A stretch of DNA of 64,000 nt from Brassica napus (lineage: Eukaryota > Streptophyta > Magnoliopsida > Brassicales > Brassicaceae), in contig NC_063437.1 in assembly GCF_020379485.1 (NCBI RefSeq), positions 20,175,726 to 20,239,725 on the forward strand, read 5' to 3'. The notes under the pieces were generated by a model. That model saw only the letters and a program-made list of their open reading frames with translations. It made no database searches and was not told where the DNA came from. Of the stretch, positions 1-13,700 are shown piece after piece. Every line of letters starts with the position of its first letter. Positions within the stretch are counted from its first letter, which is position 1. Both the position numbers and the translations under genes were made by a program.

Positions 1-271
1 TATAGTTGTTAGAGCTATCTTAGGTGGCTCACGCTTTGCGTGTGTGTGTTTGTGCATAAGTATTAACTCTTTATTTTACAAGTATTGAGCAATACTAAAC
101 AGGAGAAAGATGGTCATTAAAAAAAAAGTTACAAAGAAATACAAAAACAAACCTTTCACTAATTTTATTACTTCAAAAGTCCAAATAAATCTTAATCAAG
201 TTTTTTACTAGCATCAACATAAACATTAAACTCAAAGAAAAGGAGAGACACTATATGATGATCTTCTTCAT
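1..271. other. 3' flank of the AVT1A gene
   Basis: AT-rich sequence downstream of the transporter stop codon, expected to hold its 3' UTR on the minus strand. I see no other gene in it. Confidence 0.5.
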
Positions 272-2912
272 CTAATAGTTCCTAATGATCTTTGCAACCG
301 AAGAGTATGTCCCCAAGGCCCCACTCACCAACCCAATCACCACTATTGTTGAACTCAGAATCATCTGTATCACATAACACAACACAACAAACGTCAGAGT
401 TAATCTAAGTGTCCATATACATAAACTAATTTCAAGAAAGTGTGAATAGTAGACAACAAAAATCTCAATATTGTATATACACCTGTGTTCTTGTAGCTTT
501 GTTACCCATTATCCTTATGAAGCATAGAGCTGGCATTACTATAGCCACAAGTATACTGAGAAAAGATCCTATCAGAGCCATCACAAGACCTAACAGCCAA
601 TTTTTCACAAAAAATAATAATAATGAATATTGAGACCATTAAGCAGTAAACAGATACCTACATAAGCTTAACGTTCTTACCAAAAAATGGGATAAGGAAA
701 GCAGAACAAACAGAAGAAGCAACAAGTGCTGTTCTTAGAAGAAGAAAGCACCATATGTTCTCTGAGATCCTTTCTGGTAATAGCTCTTCTATACTCCTTG
801 CAAGTGGATTCATCAAGAGAGCATATTTTGTAAACGGACTCACAACCTTAAGACAAAACAGAACAAAGATGGAGTTTTAGTAATGAAATGGAACTTCAAA
901 AGATGATGAAGATAAAAAAACTAACCGTTGTCCATTGAGCCACTTTGGAGAAAAACAAGCCTTTTGGCATGTTTAGTGTAATCTGAGACAAGGTTGCTTC
1001 ACCAAACATGCAATAACCCATGATTGCAACTCCTCCATATAACAAAACACATAAAATAAACCTGCATTGTAGTAGCCACATGCACAACAACAACAAAAAC
1101 CTCTCTGATTCAAGAACTGGATCAAAACATTCAAAAGCTTATATATAGAGTCGAGAGTCTATTTGGTATTACGTTGTGATCACTGCCTTGTTGAACTTGG
1201 TTTTGTCCGCCATGGACTGATATATATTTGGGAACACAGAGTGACCTGAATAGCAAAATCCATAGATACCAATAGCAAACGGTATCCCATTCCACTTCAC
1301 AGCAGGACCAGTGTGATGAAACCCTATACCGCCCGTTGTACCGAGGAAGAAAGTGCTCACTGCTATTAAAACAGTTGCAATAACTCCACCAGCTGTGTAA
1401 TCAAAGAAAGCTGACTCAAGATTCTTGACCAACCAATAATATAAATAAAACAAAAAGAAGTTGAGTGTACCTGATAGGTAGGAAATGATGCGAAGATCCT
1501 TCAACCAAACAGTTGGAAGAACAACTAGAGCAGTGAATATTCCAAATAAATGTTTGGAGTCAATGCGGATCCCAAGCCAATCGATGGATGTACCAGGGAA
1601 GAGACCAGTAAGGTTATCACCTTCCAAAATGATGAACTCAACACAATATGACTACAAAAAAAGATTCTAGTAAGTTCAGATTATTCATACAGAAACAAAA
1701 GCTTTTCAAGATACTTCACTTACATAAAGTTCTGTGTACAATATCACCTACAAGAAAAGACACAACACATTAAGATGTAAAGCTACAGAAACAACTGAAA
1801 AACTAAATGGAATCTAGGAAAGTGACTTACACAGATGAGAATTCGACCATACTTGCCAAAAGCTGCTTCTCCAATGTCAGGATAAGTGATAATGCCGGTT
1901 TTGGCCTCGAAACAATCTTTCATTAAAGTAGCAGTGTAACAACATATAACAGCAAATAATAGAAGAATCACCATACTTGCCCAACCAGCTTCTTTCACTG
2001 TGAAAGGTGTTGAGAGTAGTCCAACTCCAGCCATTACATTGATCGCTGTAACCAAAACAGAGTTCTTAAAACTAAAACCAAGGATCAGAAGTCAACCAGG
2101 ACCGGTCTGAACTCTTATAAACTAATGAAGCATTGGCTTATGACCCCCTTTTTTTTTTTTAAATTATATAGATAGGCTCCCAAATTTGTAAAAATAAGAA
2201 AACGTATGTAAACTCTTACTAAACTATTCAGTGTTCTAAAAATAGATCTAGGCGAAATGATGTTTCAAACCGATTAAGCTTCCGCCTAAACAATAATCCT
2301 CTATAGCGCTCACCGCCTAGCGATTTATTGAACATTGAAATTATAGTTTACCATTGAAAATGGTTTGAGTGAAGCTGCAGCCATAGCCACCAATGGGCAA
2401 CTCTTCAGCGAATGAACCTTTATGAGACCAAACTGATTGTGTAACTGAGGCTTTGTCGGATTCTTCGTTTCTCTCAGGGAGCAAAGGGGCTTTAGACTCA
2501 ACGTCTAGATTACTTTTGCTCTGTCTGTAGAAACTCGGAGTGTAGAAACTCGGATTACTCAAGAGTGACCCGAAGATTGGTGATGCAGCAATGGTATAAG
2601 AATCAGTCGTTTCCCTGTAAAGAAACCAAGAAGAACCAGTCAGATCTTTATAAGATGATTCTAGTGTGAATAGATTCGAGAGCTGTACCTAAAGCTCTGA
2701 GGCCATTGAACCTGGGAGATGAAAGTATCATCGTTGTTGTTGTTGTCGTCGTCGCCAGGGAGATCTCCGAGGTCGCTTTGGTCAGTGTTGTCGCTGTCGT
2801 TCTCGTACTTACTGGTGTCTTCAAGATCTTCATCGTCTTCGAATGTAAACTCGATCTTCTTCTCCTTATCCTTGTTATTCACGTCCATTTTCTTTTCTGG
2901 GACAAACTCCAA
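272..2912 (-). CDS. AVT1A: Vacuolar amino acid transporter, AVT1 type
   Basis: Ten exons on the minus strand: 2912-2689, 2614-2352, 2045-1831, 1747-1724 (a 24-bp micro-exon), 1651-1471, 1392-1173, 1061-926, 846-681, 589-483 and 364-272. They join in frame with GT-AG borders to 542 residues. The N-terminal ~170 residues are acidic and hydrophilic. They are followed by the conserved start of the AAAP (Aa_trans) fold, [16 protein letters not shown], and then about ten to eleven hydrophobic segments. Known for the AVT1 family: proton-coupled transport of neutral amino acids across the tonoplast. The start at 2912 is the first in-frame ATG; a second ATG at 2888 is equally plausible. The match to the locus next to GLU2 in Arabidopsis supports orthology. 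The substrate is inferred from the family only. Confidence 0.9.
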
Positions 2913-3370
2913 GAAACACGAGTTCTACTTGATTAATTCTTGTTGTTTTTCACTTTTTTGTTATTACAGAGAGTTGGTTCGAGAAGTTTGCAGAGATAGA
3001 AGAGAGGTGGTAAGAGACGAATAGTAAACACTGAATTTTCTGACACAAACGTTTTTTTTTATTATTTCTTTTTGAGGCTTTTTGTGATATGATTGCTTGC
3101 TGTCTCTCTCTGTCTCTGTACGCGAGTTGCTGGCTAGTTATAACAGGCGGGGAATGGTGACGTGGCGACAGCGAGGAGATTAGTGAAAGAGATTAGAGTT
3201 GACAAGCAACGTTAATTTTAAGACTTTCTGATCGAATGACAAGTGTTGAGCTTAGATGGTTCTGTCTCTTTCGGATGGATCGCCGTCTGCATGTGTCTGT
3301 AAAAAATCGCGTTTTATCATAGAGATACTTTTTTTTTAAACGTAAATTCGTTTTTACAATCTTCCGTTTA
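2913..3370 (-). promoter_or_regulatory. 5' UTR and promoter of AVT1A
   Basis: Sequence between the AVT1A start and the retroposon target duplication at 3371. It is short (about 460 bp) because the retroposon lies directly upstream. No convincing TATA box was fixed, and no other gene is seen. Confidence 0.45.
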
Positions 3371-3387
3371 AAATTTGGAAACAAATC

Positions 3388-4300
3388 GAGAGAGAGAGAG
3401 AAGTGAACCAGAGTTAAAGAAAAAAGGACGAAATTAGTGGGGGCGGTTTAAACTTCAGGAAGGCAACTTAGAGAGAAAAGAGAGAAAAGAGAGAACTCAG
3501 AGGAGTACGGCGGTCGGCCGGCGCGTGAGCGTCCGTGCCGCCGCCGGAACCTTTTTTCTTTTAGAAAAATGATAAGGTTCTTGCTTTCCTTTTAGTAGAT
3601 CGAGTAATAATTCCGGGAGATGGAGGCTATCTCAGATCCGTCGCCGCCGGCCTTTTGTCTCCGTGGCGGGGAAGCTCCTTCAGTTCCGCCGTCATCGGCT
3701 CTGGTTTCCGGGGGGTGAAGGCTTCCAAAGCTTTGCGTCGCCGGCTTTAGGTCCCTAGTCTCTTAGGGTTTTGTTTTATTTCGGGTTTGTTCATGGTTCG
3801 GGTGTTTTGTGGGTTCGTCGGAGGAGGGAGAAGTTCTCAGGCGGAAAGGGTGTCGATGCATGTGTTATTTTATTGGAGGTCGGCGGTTATCGGTGGTGGA
3901 TGAGATCTCGCCTCGGCGATTGACTCTCTCCAGTTTTAGAGACCCAAGATGGTTTGAGTAGAAGATGGGCGGAGCTTTTGAGGTCCGGCGTGGTCGGACG
4001 ATCGGTTGTTTGGATCGCCGGCGGTAAAGAGAAACGGTGGTGACTCGGAGTCTTCGCAACACGTGTACCCCTCGACGGCGAGGATGGCAACACGTGGCCA
4101 AGTATCAGTAAGGCTGATATGTGAGGCGGCCGTTGTCTTTCGCGTTTAGTGTCTAGGGTTTTCCTCAAGTTGGGCCCGGAAGTTTTGGCCCAATTGAGAA
4201 ATGTGTGTTACCCGTTTGATGTATCTGGGCTTTTGTATCTTATTTTCTTGTACTGGGCTTGGCCCGTTTTTAATTTTAAAAAACATTTCGATGGAAAAAA
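3388..4300 (+). mobile_element. ORF-less poly(A) retroposon A (Sadhu-like)
   Basis: A 0.9-kb insertion bounded by a perfect 17-bp direct repeat, AAATTTGGAAACAAATC, at 3371-3387 and 4301-4317. The right end before the repeat is a short A run, so the element lies on the plus strand. Its 5' part is GC-rich (CGGCGG and CCGCCGCCGG stretches), and the 3' part has a CTTGTACTGGGCTTGGCCCG stretch. No meaningful ORF is present. Length, poly(A) end, long target duplication and lack of coding capacity fit Sadhu-type non-autonomous retroposons of Brassicaceae. The family name is an inference, since no database search was possible. Confidence 0.8.
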
Positions 4301-5447
4301 AAATTTGGAAACAAATCAGAATAGTATAATTGATGGGTGATAATTTTTGTCACGTTTGGTTTGGTTGTTATGTTAGTATATATTTTCTAGAAAATTCATA
4401 ACGACTGGTTATAAATTTTTTAAATAAATAGTTTTGTATTCATGTTTTATGGTAAAAAGTTGGCACGGACATTTAAAGCTATATTCCACAAGGGTTGATG
4501 CAGGATTCTTATGCTTAGTACTTAAATCTACTCGTTGTTCTGAATCTTAATGTCCCAAAAGACTCCAAATTAAGATAAAACGAAAAGAAGATTTGAGTCA
4601 TGACACGATGTCGACGAGAGAATGGGGTGTAATTGTAATCGTTGTCAGCGAAAATTTAGGAATATGTTATCTCTTTGTGGTGTGGCATGTGATTTTCTAC
4701 AAGTGTCAATGCTTCCTATGTTACATATCATTTTTAATAGTTTATCCGTTGACGGAAATGTATTTTATTTTTGGTTAACTTTCTCATATTATTATTAAAG
4801 AAAGATCTGCATGCCTCTTCCACCTTGATATTTTTTTGCAAACCAGGAGAATATATTCCTTAATATGTTGGTTGACAAATTAAGAAAAAAATATGTATTG
4901 GTTTGAAAATATAAACAATAATGTACTAATCAAAATTTTAATCACTCTAATACAATTTGGAATTTAAAAATCATATCGTGACCATATGATATATCAAATA
5001 CAGTGACCATTAATTTTAACATATGGAAATACAGTCATAGTTAATAATTTTGAGAACTATTCTTTATATTAAAAAAAAAACATTATTAGAAAACTAAATT
5101 AGTCCTCGCCGACCTCACAAGTCGCGCCTCCAACATTTGTTTCTCAATATTATCTTACAAATTTGTCAAATATGAAAAAGAAAGACAAGCTATCACGAAA
5201 TACAAAAATAAGAATTAATTAAAAAGAGGTTATCACAACATGGGTCAAGACCTCGATGCCGGTCCGTATTGACTTTGAGGTTATGTTTATGTTTCATTTG
5301 ATGAAATGTATCTCATTCTGTCTTTTTATGTAATGGAGCGAAGCAAAAGCTATGTTGAAAGGGAAAAGACAGCTATGGCAGAAAATTGCTACCTCAACCG
5401 CCTTGAAGAACGAAATGATGATGATCACCAAGAATGGTCTTCCTCCT

Positions 5448-5448
<1 letters not shown>

Positions 5449-5506
<58 letters not shown>
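5449..5506. repeat. (TA)n microsatellite
   Basis: About 28 uninterrupted TA dinucleotides followed by TAGATAGATA. A simple repeat, likely length-polymorphic. Confidence 0.95.
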
Positions 5507-5509
<3 letters not shown>

Positions 5510-5938
5510 TAGATATATTTGTATATCTTTCTATGAATCACTGCCATGTAACTGAACCAAATAGCTTGCAGTCGGAAAAAAAAACAATTAGATTCGGCCG
5601 TTCAACCATTTTCAGCAAAAGGAGTTTGTTTCCTTGAAGTTGAGTTTGGACAATTATTTAATTTTGATCCGACCTGTTTGATCACAATGAATCGAGATGG
5701 TCGGCATCAGGACTAGAATTGTATATGATAACTACGTGTGATGTGTGATGTGACTAGACATACTTTTTTTTTAATTTGGTGTTGACAGATAAATTAATAG
5801 AAAACTTTGTGGTACCCAACTTAAGTTGCCAAGTGTTGATAAATTACAAGAAGCTTATGAAAGTCTTATCAATTTCTCTTTATAACAACAACAAAAGTCT
5901 TCCACATCCTATTTCGTTAAATAGTTTTATTAACTTAT

Positions 5939-5987
5939 AAAAATAATGATAACTATGGAAAAAAATAAAAAAATAATGATAACTATG
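5939..5987 (+). repeat. A-tailed micro-insertion with target duplication
   Basis: A direct repeat of up to 19 bp (core AATAATGATAACTATG) at 5939-5957 and 5969-5987, separated by 11 bp that are nearly all A. This is the weakest case of the recurring pattern because the insert is almost pure A. Confidence 0.5.
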
Positions 5988-6439
5988 ATAATTTCTCTAT
6001 CTTTGTATGGTTTGGAACATGGGCCATAACAATATTCAATCTAATGATGCTGCAGTTCGAAAGAAAAAGTAAGCAAGCTCTTTTTATTTGTCTCAATTAC
6101 ATTGAGATTATAGAGTCAAGAAAGAAAACACCCATGTCACATATGTTTGTTGATTTCTTGGGTATTTGTACATCTTTAGGATTGTTATCTAGACAAGAAC
6201 GTGCATGTTTATGAGGGCATGCTTCTAACTGCTGCTAATAGCATCCAGTTTTGTTTGATAAATTCTTTTTTAAGTTTAATACAAGAAGCAAGGAACAAAT
6301 TAAGCTATGTTCTAAAAAAGCATGGGAGGGAGCATGCGAAGACCCAACAAGCGAAGAAGCGAGCAACATGCTAGTCCATACAGAGAGAACAACGAGGAAA
6401 AGCGGCTGTTAGCTTCAGCTTGTGGGAGAGCCTACATAA

Positions 6440-6624
6440 GAAGTTCTACGATGAGGTGACGATCTTTGGCATTATTGACATTCTTCAGGATTATCAGCAA
6501 AAAGCTTGAATACACTTACAATAGCATGCAATATGATCCTTCCTCTATATTAGCAGTTGATCCAAGATAATACTCGAGGCGTTTAGGTGACTTGATTTAC
6601 AAGGTTTTCACAGATGACAAATGA
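6440..6624 (+). pseudogene. Remnant of a phosphatidylinositol-4-phosphate 5-kinase gene (C-terminus)
   Basis: The plus strand reads IFGIIDILQDY, then after a frameshift KKLEYTYNSMQYDPSSILAV, then DPR-stop-YSRRLGDLIYKVFTDD and a stop at 6622-6624. This is the conserved C-terminal end of plant type I/II PIP5K enzymes, which normally reads FGIIDILQDY..SKKLEHAYKS..YDP..ISAVDP..YSRRFRDFIYKVF. A small deletion after the Tyr codon at about 6495 breaks the frame, and an in-frame TAA falls at about 6568. The rest of the kinase is absent upstream. In Arabidopsis PIP5K5 lies just before GLU2, so this looks like the last trace of that gene. Confidence 0.85.
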
Positions 6625-7798
6625 GATATGATTTATATTGTCTTTGTGCTTTTGAAGTTTCTTGTATCCCAAGAAAGAAGTATACATACCCTTTTACATT
6701 CTTTATATTTTGGCAAGGGCTCAGCAACTTGCAAGTATGACTCCCAGTTTGTTTGCTTGTTTCAATTCACATGCAGATCTTTTCTGCCTTTGTATGATAC
6801 ACTGTAATCAGTTAATAACCACAGAAATGAATATGAATGAATATACCTTTCCTAGAGATGTTGGGTTTAGAGAAGATTGTTGTTCAAATAGTTGCAAAAA
6901 TTCAAGTTTCACCATATATAAATGGATTCTCGCCATATATAAATGGAGAATCACTCATAACATGGATCATCAAAGATACTTTGCTACCACCAACTTGCTT
7001 TAAAAAGAAGAAGATAAGTTTGCTCTAGGTAAGAGGAAATAATCACATTTAGAACTCCACTGTGACTGATTCTGTTTATATATAATGGTAACAAAGTATC
7101 TTTGAAGTTGTTGACAAAAGGAAAGCAAAAAAAAAAAAGATTGAAACTTTCTGTCTGGTAAGCTGAAGCTAACAGCCGCTTTTCCTCAGTAAAGAAATAG
7201 AGTAAAGATTCCAATAATTACTGACCAAAAAAAAAAGATTCCAATAATTGTTCTAAGTTATACAACAGTTGCTGTTGTTGTCGTTTTTTGAGGAGGTCTT
7301 CACAAAGAATCTCTTAAAAAAAAACCCTCTTGTTTTCTTATGAAGGTTGTCCCTAGGTTCACTACAGAGGCAGAGAGTAAAGTATATAGTATGACATTTA
7401 ATCTGCAACTGTTCAAGTTAATTATTTCAATAATCTTAGCTTAATAAGAAACGACAACATGTTCTTCATTTGAACTAATCACTTATTCACCACTACTAAT
7501 TAAATAGTCTACTTCAATTGTCACTTCTCTTCTTACCGATAAACAAAGCAATCACATCGTCACCAAACGCACCACTAGTCCTTGTAAAACGCGATCGCGT
7601 TTGGTGGCATAAAGAACAAATTAGCTTCTCGTCACCTTTACAAATTTCACAGCAACAACAAAAAAAAAAAGCGATAGCGACGGCGATTCGAATCCTGCGT
7701 TGTCGTCGTGCTCACTGATCGATCACTCACCAAACTTTTTTTCTCAGTCGCCGTCTCCGCGATTACGCTCTGACTTCCTTCTCAACGGCTTCATCCCC
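6625..7798 (+). promoter_or_regulatory. Intergenic region and GLU2 promoter/5' UTR
   Basis: About 1.2 kb upstream of the GLU2 start. It contains an inverted copy (7161-7188) of the 28-bp stretch at 6394-6421 (core AAAGCGGCTGTTAGCTTCAG) and a small A-tailed insertion at 7204-7249. No separate gene is seen. Confidence 0.5.
7204..7249 (+). repeat. A-tailed micro-insertion with target duplication
   Basis: A perfect 16-bp direct repeat, AAAGATTCCAATAATT, at 7204-7219 and 7234-7249. It flanks the 14-bp insert ACTGACCAAAAAAA. The structure is that of an extremely 5'-truncated LINE insertion. Confidence 0.7.
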
Positions 7799-10700
7799 AT
7801 GGCGCTACAGTCTCCCGGCGCCACCGGAGCTTCATCCTCCGTCTCTCGCCTCCTCCTCTCCGCGAAACTAACTTCTTCCAAGTCTCTCTTCTCCTCCGTT
7901 GACTTCCTCGGATCATCCTCCTACTCTATTACCTCCACGGGAAGAAGAATCAAACGCCGTAACGAACTCTCCGCGTTTCGCGGCTTCACTCCACTTCTCA
8001 AGTCATCGCTCAGGTCTCCGCTCTCGGCAAAGGCCGGTGCCTCATCGGCTTCCTTCTCCGATCTAAAACCCGAGGTAATCGGAAGGTTCTATGCGATCAT
8101 GTTGATATAGGTTTTTGGATTTGACTTTGTTTGCGGTTGCGTCGTTTGTTAGGTGGCTTACTTGGAAGATATAGTTTCGGAGAAGGGAGAGTGTGGAGTT
8201 GGATTCATCGCGCATTTAGAGAACGAGGCTACGCATAAGATTGTGAACGATGCTCTGATTGCGCTTGGGTGTATGGAGCACAGGGGAGGCTGTGGTGCTG
8301 ATAACGCTTCTGGTGATGGTTCTGGCTTGATGACTTCCATTCCTTGGGATCTTTTCAACGAATGGGCTGAGAAGCAAGGGATGGCTTGTTTTGATAAGCT
8401 GCATACTGGTGTTGGGATGTTGTTTTTACCGAGGGATGAAAACATTAGGAAAGAAGCTAAGAAAGGTGAACCTCTAGAATCAATACTCCCTCCGTTTCAT
8501 TTTAATTATCGTTTTAAGTTTATACACACATATTAAGAAAACATATGATTTTGTACGTTTCCTAAACAAAAACACTGTAACGTATACACCTAACTATATT
8601 TCGACCAATAGAAAAATAAAGTGGAGAATCTTAAATTTTGCATTGAAACTTTAAAACAACGAATTTTTATCCCTACAACAACGGAAGGAGTATTGATTAT
8701 GTATGACATGAAATATCTTCGTTGCTAAATCATGTTTGAGATTTTGTCTTCAGTGGTTACAAGTATTTTCGAGAAAGAGGGTCTGGAGGTGCTTGGATGG
8801 AGGGATGTACCTGTAGAACCGTCCATTGTAGGTCATTACGCCAAGAAGACGATGCCGAAAACGGAACAGGTCTTTGTTAGAATTGTCAAAGAAGATAAAG
8901 TAGACGACGTTGAAAGAGAGCTTTACATTTGCAGGAAGCTGATCGAAAGAGCGGTTGCTTCTGAAACTTGGGCATCTGAGCTCTACTTTAGCTCCTTGTC
9001 TAACCAGACCATTGTTTACAAAGGAATGCTTCGGTCAGAAGTTCTTGGGTTATTTTACACCGACCTTCAAAATGATCTTTATAAATCTGCTTTTGCTATC
9101 TATCATCGGAGATTTAGCACAAATACTAGTCCTAGATGGCCTCTTGCTCAACCCATGAGGTTTCTTGGACACAATGGGGAGATCAATACCATACAGGTTA
9201 TGCTTCTATTCTGGTCCATAGGTTTGTTGGATCTAAGAATTAACTAGGACCTCTTTAACTGAAACCAAACAAGTTTTGCAGGGGAACCTAAACTGGATGA
9301 CATCTCGAGAAGCATCTCTGAGATCGCCTGTGTGGCATGGACGTGAAAATGATATTCGCCCCATAAGCAATCCAAAGGCTTCGGACTCCTCTAATCTTGA
9401 TAGTGCAGCAGAAGTAAGAGTCACTTGACCCCTAGCTTCTGTTTTCCCGTTGTGGTTCACTTTTGGAGAAATAAAGAAGAAGCAGAGAATGGTCTGTTGC
9501 TTGTGGAACTAAAGCAAAAAGGCAATTGTGATATTCTGCTTACATCAAACTTCTCTGACTGTTGACCAAAAAAAACTTGGTTATGACTTGATTTTACTGC
9601 TGCAAGAGTTCAATGTATTTATATTAGTGTGGTTGTGCAGCTTTTGATAAGAAGTGGGCGGACTCCAGAAGAATCTTTAATGATTCTTGTGCCAGAGGCA
9701 TATAAAAATCACCCGACCTTAATGATTAAATACCCTGAGGTATTGTTCGTGTTTGCTCTTTTGATCATTGTGGATACTTGCAAGTTCTTCTCTTATCAGC
9801 TTTTTAAATGTAGGCTGTAGACTTTTATGATTACTACAAGGGCCAGATGGAGCCCTGGGATGGACCTGCATTGGTATTGTTCAGGTAAGATTGACATTTC
9901 AGTTACCCTTATTCCTCCGAAACTTATCAAACAAAGAAGTCTGTTGAATTTCTTTTTTTCTGCTTTCACACTTTAAGCTTAGCTTGAGTTGTTTGTTTCA
10001 GTGATGGAAAGACTGTCGGAGCTTGCCTCGACCGCAATGGACTTCGGCCTGCTAGATATTGGCGGACAAGTGATAATGTTGTCTATGTAGCCTCTGAGGT
10101 GCGTTTGTCTTTTACTCTTTGTACTTGTTCTTTATCTACGCTTGGTGGTAATGATTGCCAGCAGATGTTGGGCTTATGTTGAATCTTAAAGCTTGACATG
10201 TCAGAAAACCAATTCGTTTAATTGTTCTGGTAGTTTTCGTTTTTCTTTCTTGACATAGCTATGAGAATTGGTTTTCTGAGATAGATGATCAGTATAAACT
10301 AATTTCTTGGTGATCTTTTAGTGTAAATTCTAGGAGTATTTTCTGAGATAGATGATCAGTGCTTTGCAAATGAAGATAGATAATTGTTTAGTATACTCTT
10401 GGGCTCTAGTATCAATTTTGTTTATATCATGGTTTCAGTAAGTTGCTAAGTCATGCATTTATACAGGTCGGAGTTCTTCCAATGGATGAATCGAAAGTCA
10501 CTATGAAGGGTCGTCTAGGACCTGGCATGATGATATCTGTTGACTTAGAAAGTGGACAGGTTGGTGCACCTGACCATGCCGATATATAATTTTGGAGTTG
10601 TCTCCTATTGTTAATATGTGAAATTTCAGGTATATGAGAACACAGAAGTGAAGAAGCGGGTTGCATCATATAACCCATATGGAAAGTGGGTTAGTGAAAA

Positions 10701-13700
10701 CCTGCGAACCCTGAAGCCTTCTACTTTTCTTTCGTCAGCAGTCATGGAGACTGAAGATACCTTACGACGCCAACAGTAAGCCTTTTTGTTTCTCCTGCTC
10801 TATGCTTCTATCATATACTAATATGCTTAACATCTAATGATCAAGTCAAAGTGTTTTAACTTTTCATAACTGTTATATATCTGTTGTGTGGGTGAAAATG
10901 TTGATTTTATTCAAATTACAAAGTTCATCAGTAGCTGTAATTGCCTTTTTTAATCAAGACTAATTTTGGCTATTCTACTTTGAGGGACTAGGGCATTTGG
11001 CTACTCGAGCGAAGATGTTCAAATGGTAATTGAGTCAATGGCTGCACAGGGAAAAGAACCGACGTTTTGCATGGGGGATGATACTCCAGTGGCTGTATTG
11101 TCTCAGAAGCCACATATGCTTTATGATTATTTCAAGCAGCGGTTTGCTCAGGTTTGTTATTCTTATTAAAAGTGTACAATTTGAAATGTCTGTTTTTTCT
11201 GATCTAGTTTAGTTGAATACGTGCTTTGCTTAGTAAATCATTGAACTGTCCTTGAAATGGTTCCCTTTGTGGTTTGTCACATGGTTTACTTACAGGTTAC
11301 GAATCCAGCTATTGACCCTCTTCGAGAAGGATTGGTCATGTCACTGGAAGTTAATATTGGAAAGCGTGGGAATATATTGGAGGTTGGGCCTCAGAATGTG
11401 TCACAGGTAAGAGTGCTTAAAATTTGGATTTTGTTTGGCTTAGATAGATTTGGCTTTTGCAAGATTTCATCCAGACTTGTAATTTCATGAGCAGGTTGTT
11501 TTGTCTGGTCCTGTACTAAATGAACGAGAGCTTGAAGGTTTGCTCAGCGATCCACATTTGAAATCTCAAGTCTTGCCCACATTTTTTGACATACATAGAG
11601 GAATTGACGGATCTTTGAAGAAGGCTCTTCTAAAACTCTGCGAAGCTGCAGATGAAGCTGTTCGTAATGGTTCCCAAGTGCTTGTTCTCTCAGACAGATC
11701 TGATAATCCGGTACATACAAATCTATGGTTATCACGTTTCACATTATTTTTCTAACATCTATGCGCTAAGTCTCTCTTGCTATCTTTATATATTTCATAA
11801 CTTCACTTTTAATGTTTACTCATGAGTCTGTCCCTTTTTCAGGAACCCACCCGACCTGCAATTCCAATGTTGTTGGCGGTTGGTGCTGTTCACCAACATC
11901 TGATCGAGAATGGTCTTCGGATGTCAGCTTCAATAATCGCAGATACAGCTCAGTGCTTTAGTACGCATCACTTTGCCTGTTTGATTGGATATGGAGCAAG
12001 GTTTCTTACTTTTCCTTTTCATTAGATCTTTCTTCCTGTTTTGCTATTTCTTTTCATACGAAAGCACCAAGTCATGTGGAATTTTTCCTCTATGTCTGTA
12101 ACTATATTTCAGTGCTATATGCCCGCACCTGGCACTGGAGACATGCAGACAGTGGCGTCTGAGCAACAAGACCGTGAACATGATGAGAAACGGAAAAATG
12201 CCTACTGTAACTATGGAACAGGCTCAAAAGAATTATCGCAAGGTCAGACATGTTAATGATTTTAAACTTCTAATTGGTGACAAATTTTGATAAGCCATTT
12301 GATCTCTTGCTTGCATATATGTATTCCTGTTGTAACACTGTCACTGTCTTTATAAATAATAAAAGAAGCATCCTAAGATTCTTTGAATTGCTACCGCAGG
12401 CTGTTAACACTGGTCTTCTTAAGGTTCTTTCTAAAATGGGCATCTCGTTATTCTCCAGGTTTAGTTTCTCAACTATCTATTTTGTTTTCGATCCTATCAC
12501 TGTATGTGATTATTTCCAATTTTAATGCATGAGCTCTCTGTTTTCAGTTATTGTGGAGCACAAATATTTGAGATTTATGGATTGGGGAAGGAGGTTGTTG
12601 ACTTTTCCTTCCGTGGTAGTGCATCTCGAATTGGTGGATTAACTTTGGATGAGGTCAGATTACTCCCAAACCTTTTGGAATACTAAGATTTAATGAGTTA
12701 CCTGGTTTAAGTAAATATTTGTTGGAGCATTTTTCTCAGATATCAACTTCTTACCTCTTTGATATTAAGGTTCTGGACCTCAGTTATATGCTATATTTAT
12801 AAATACTTCCAAACCTTATGGAGCGTATACTACTATTTGCACACATGCTCAAAAGATGTGTGTGCTTTTGGGTTCTGTAATAAGCCTCTATGTATTCTAA
12901 TACTTTTATCTAGATGGTCGATTTAGCTTGCTCAGTGACAAGTTTTAACAGATGAATAGCTCAAGTGTATCTGATAAATATAGTCGGAGCTAGAGTGGAG
13001 ATATATACTGATTAATGGGAAACTCTATGGCAGTAGCTGTATGTTTATCTCTCTAAATTGCCTCTGAATGCCTTATGAAGCGTTGAGTTTAAAGTTGTCG
13101 AAAGTTATGATAAAAAAGCCTGAGATCTCGTCTATTGTCGAATGTTTCCCTTTTTTTCTTATCTTTCAAGTAAGCTAATTTATATTTCAAAGAGGTTTCC
13201 GGGCCACTCATCCTTAAGTCTTCATATACCCTGCAGCTGGCTAGGGAAACTTTAACTTTTTGGGTGAGGGCATTTTCTGAGGATACAGCCAAACGGCTAG
13301 AGAACTTTGGTTTCATTCAATTTAGGCCTGGAGGTACCTTTCTAGACTGAAACCGCATTTCATGATAAGCTTTTTCATGTCCATGCACAAACACATATAT
13401 ACTACTGCGTCTGTTTATACGCACAACGTTGTCGAGTTAATTAGACCTTTTGAATTGTATATTTTCTTACATAACAAGATTGAGTATGCACATACACCTT
13501 TCTCTACACTATTTTCTGTCCCTTTTGTAGATTAGTTGCTGCGATTATTTATGCACAAGTTTTCGAGTATTATCCTTGATTTAGTGTCATTTTTTATTTG
13601 AAAGGCGAATATCATGGAAACAATCCAGAGATGTCTAAATTACTTCATAAAGCGGTTCGCGAAAAGAGCGAGACAGCCTACGCAGTCTATCAGCAGCATT

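Larger units (their letters stand above)
4318..6439. other. Intergenic AT-rich sequence with a microsatellite
   Basis: Between the retroposon and the PIP5K remnant. It holds the (TA)n tract described separately and a small A-tailed duplication at 5939-5987. The ORFs across the (TA)n tract read only repeated Ile-Tyr. No gene recognised. Confidence 0.6.

Noticed and set aside
3887..4168. Arg-rich minus-strand ORFs of 78-93 codons
   Set aside because: They lie in the GC-rich part of retroposon A and are antisense to the element.
5306..5555. Two ORFs with Tyr-Ile repeats
   Set aside because: They are the translation of the (TA)n microsatellite.
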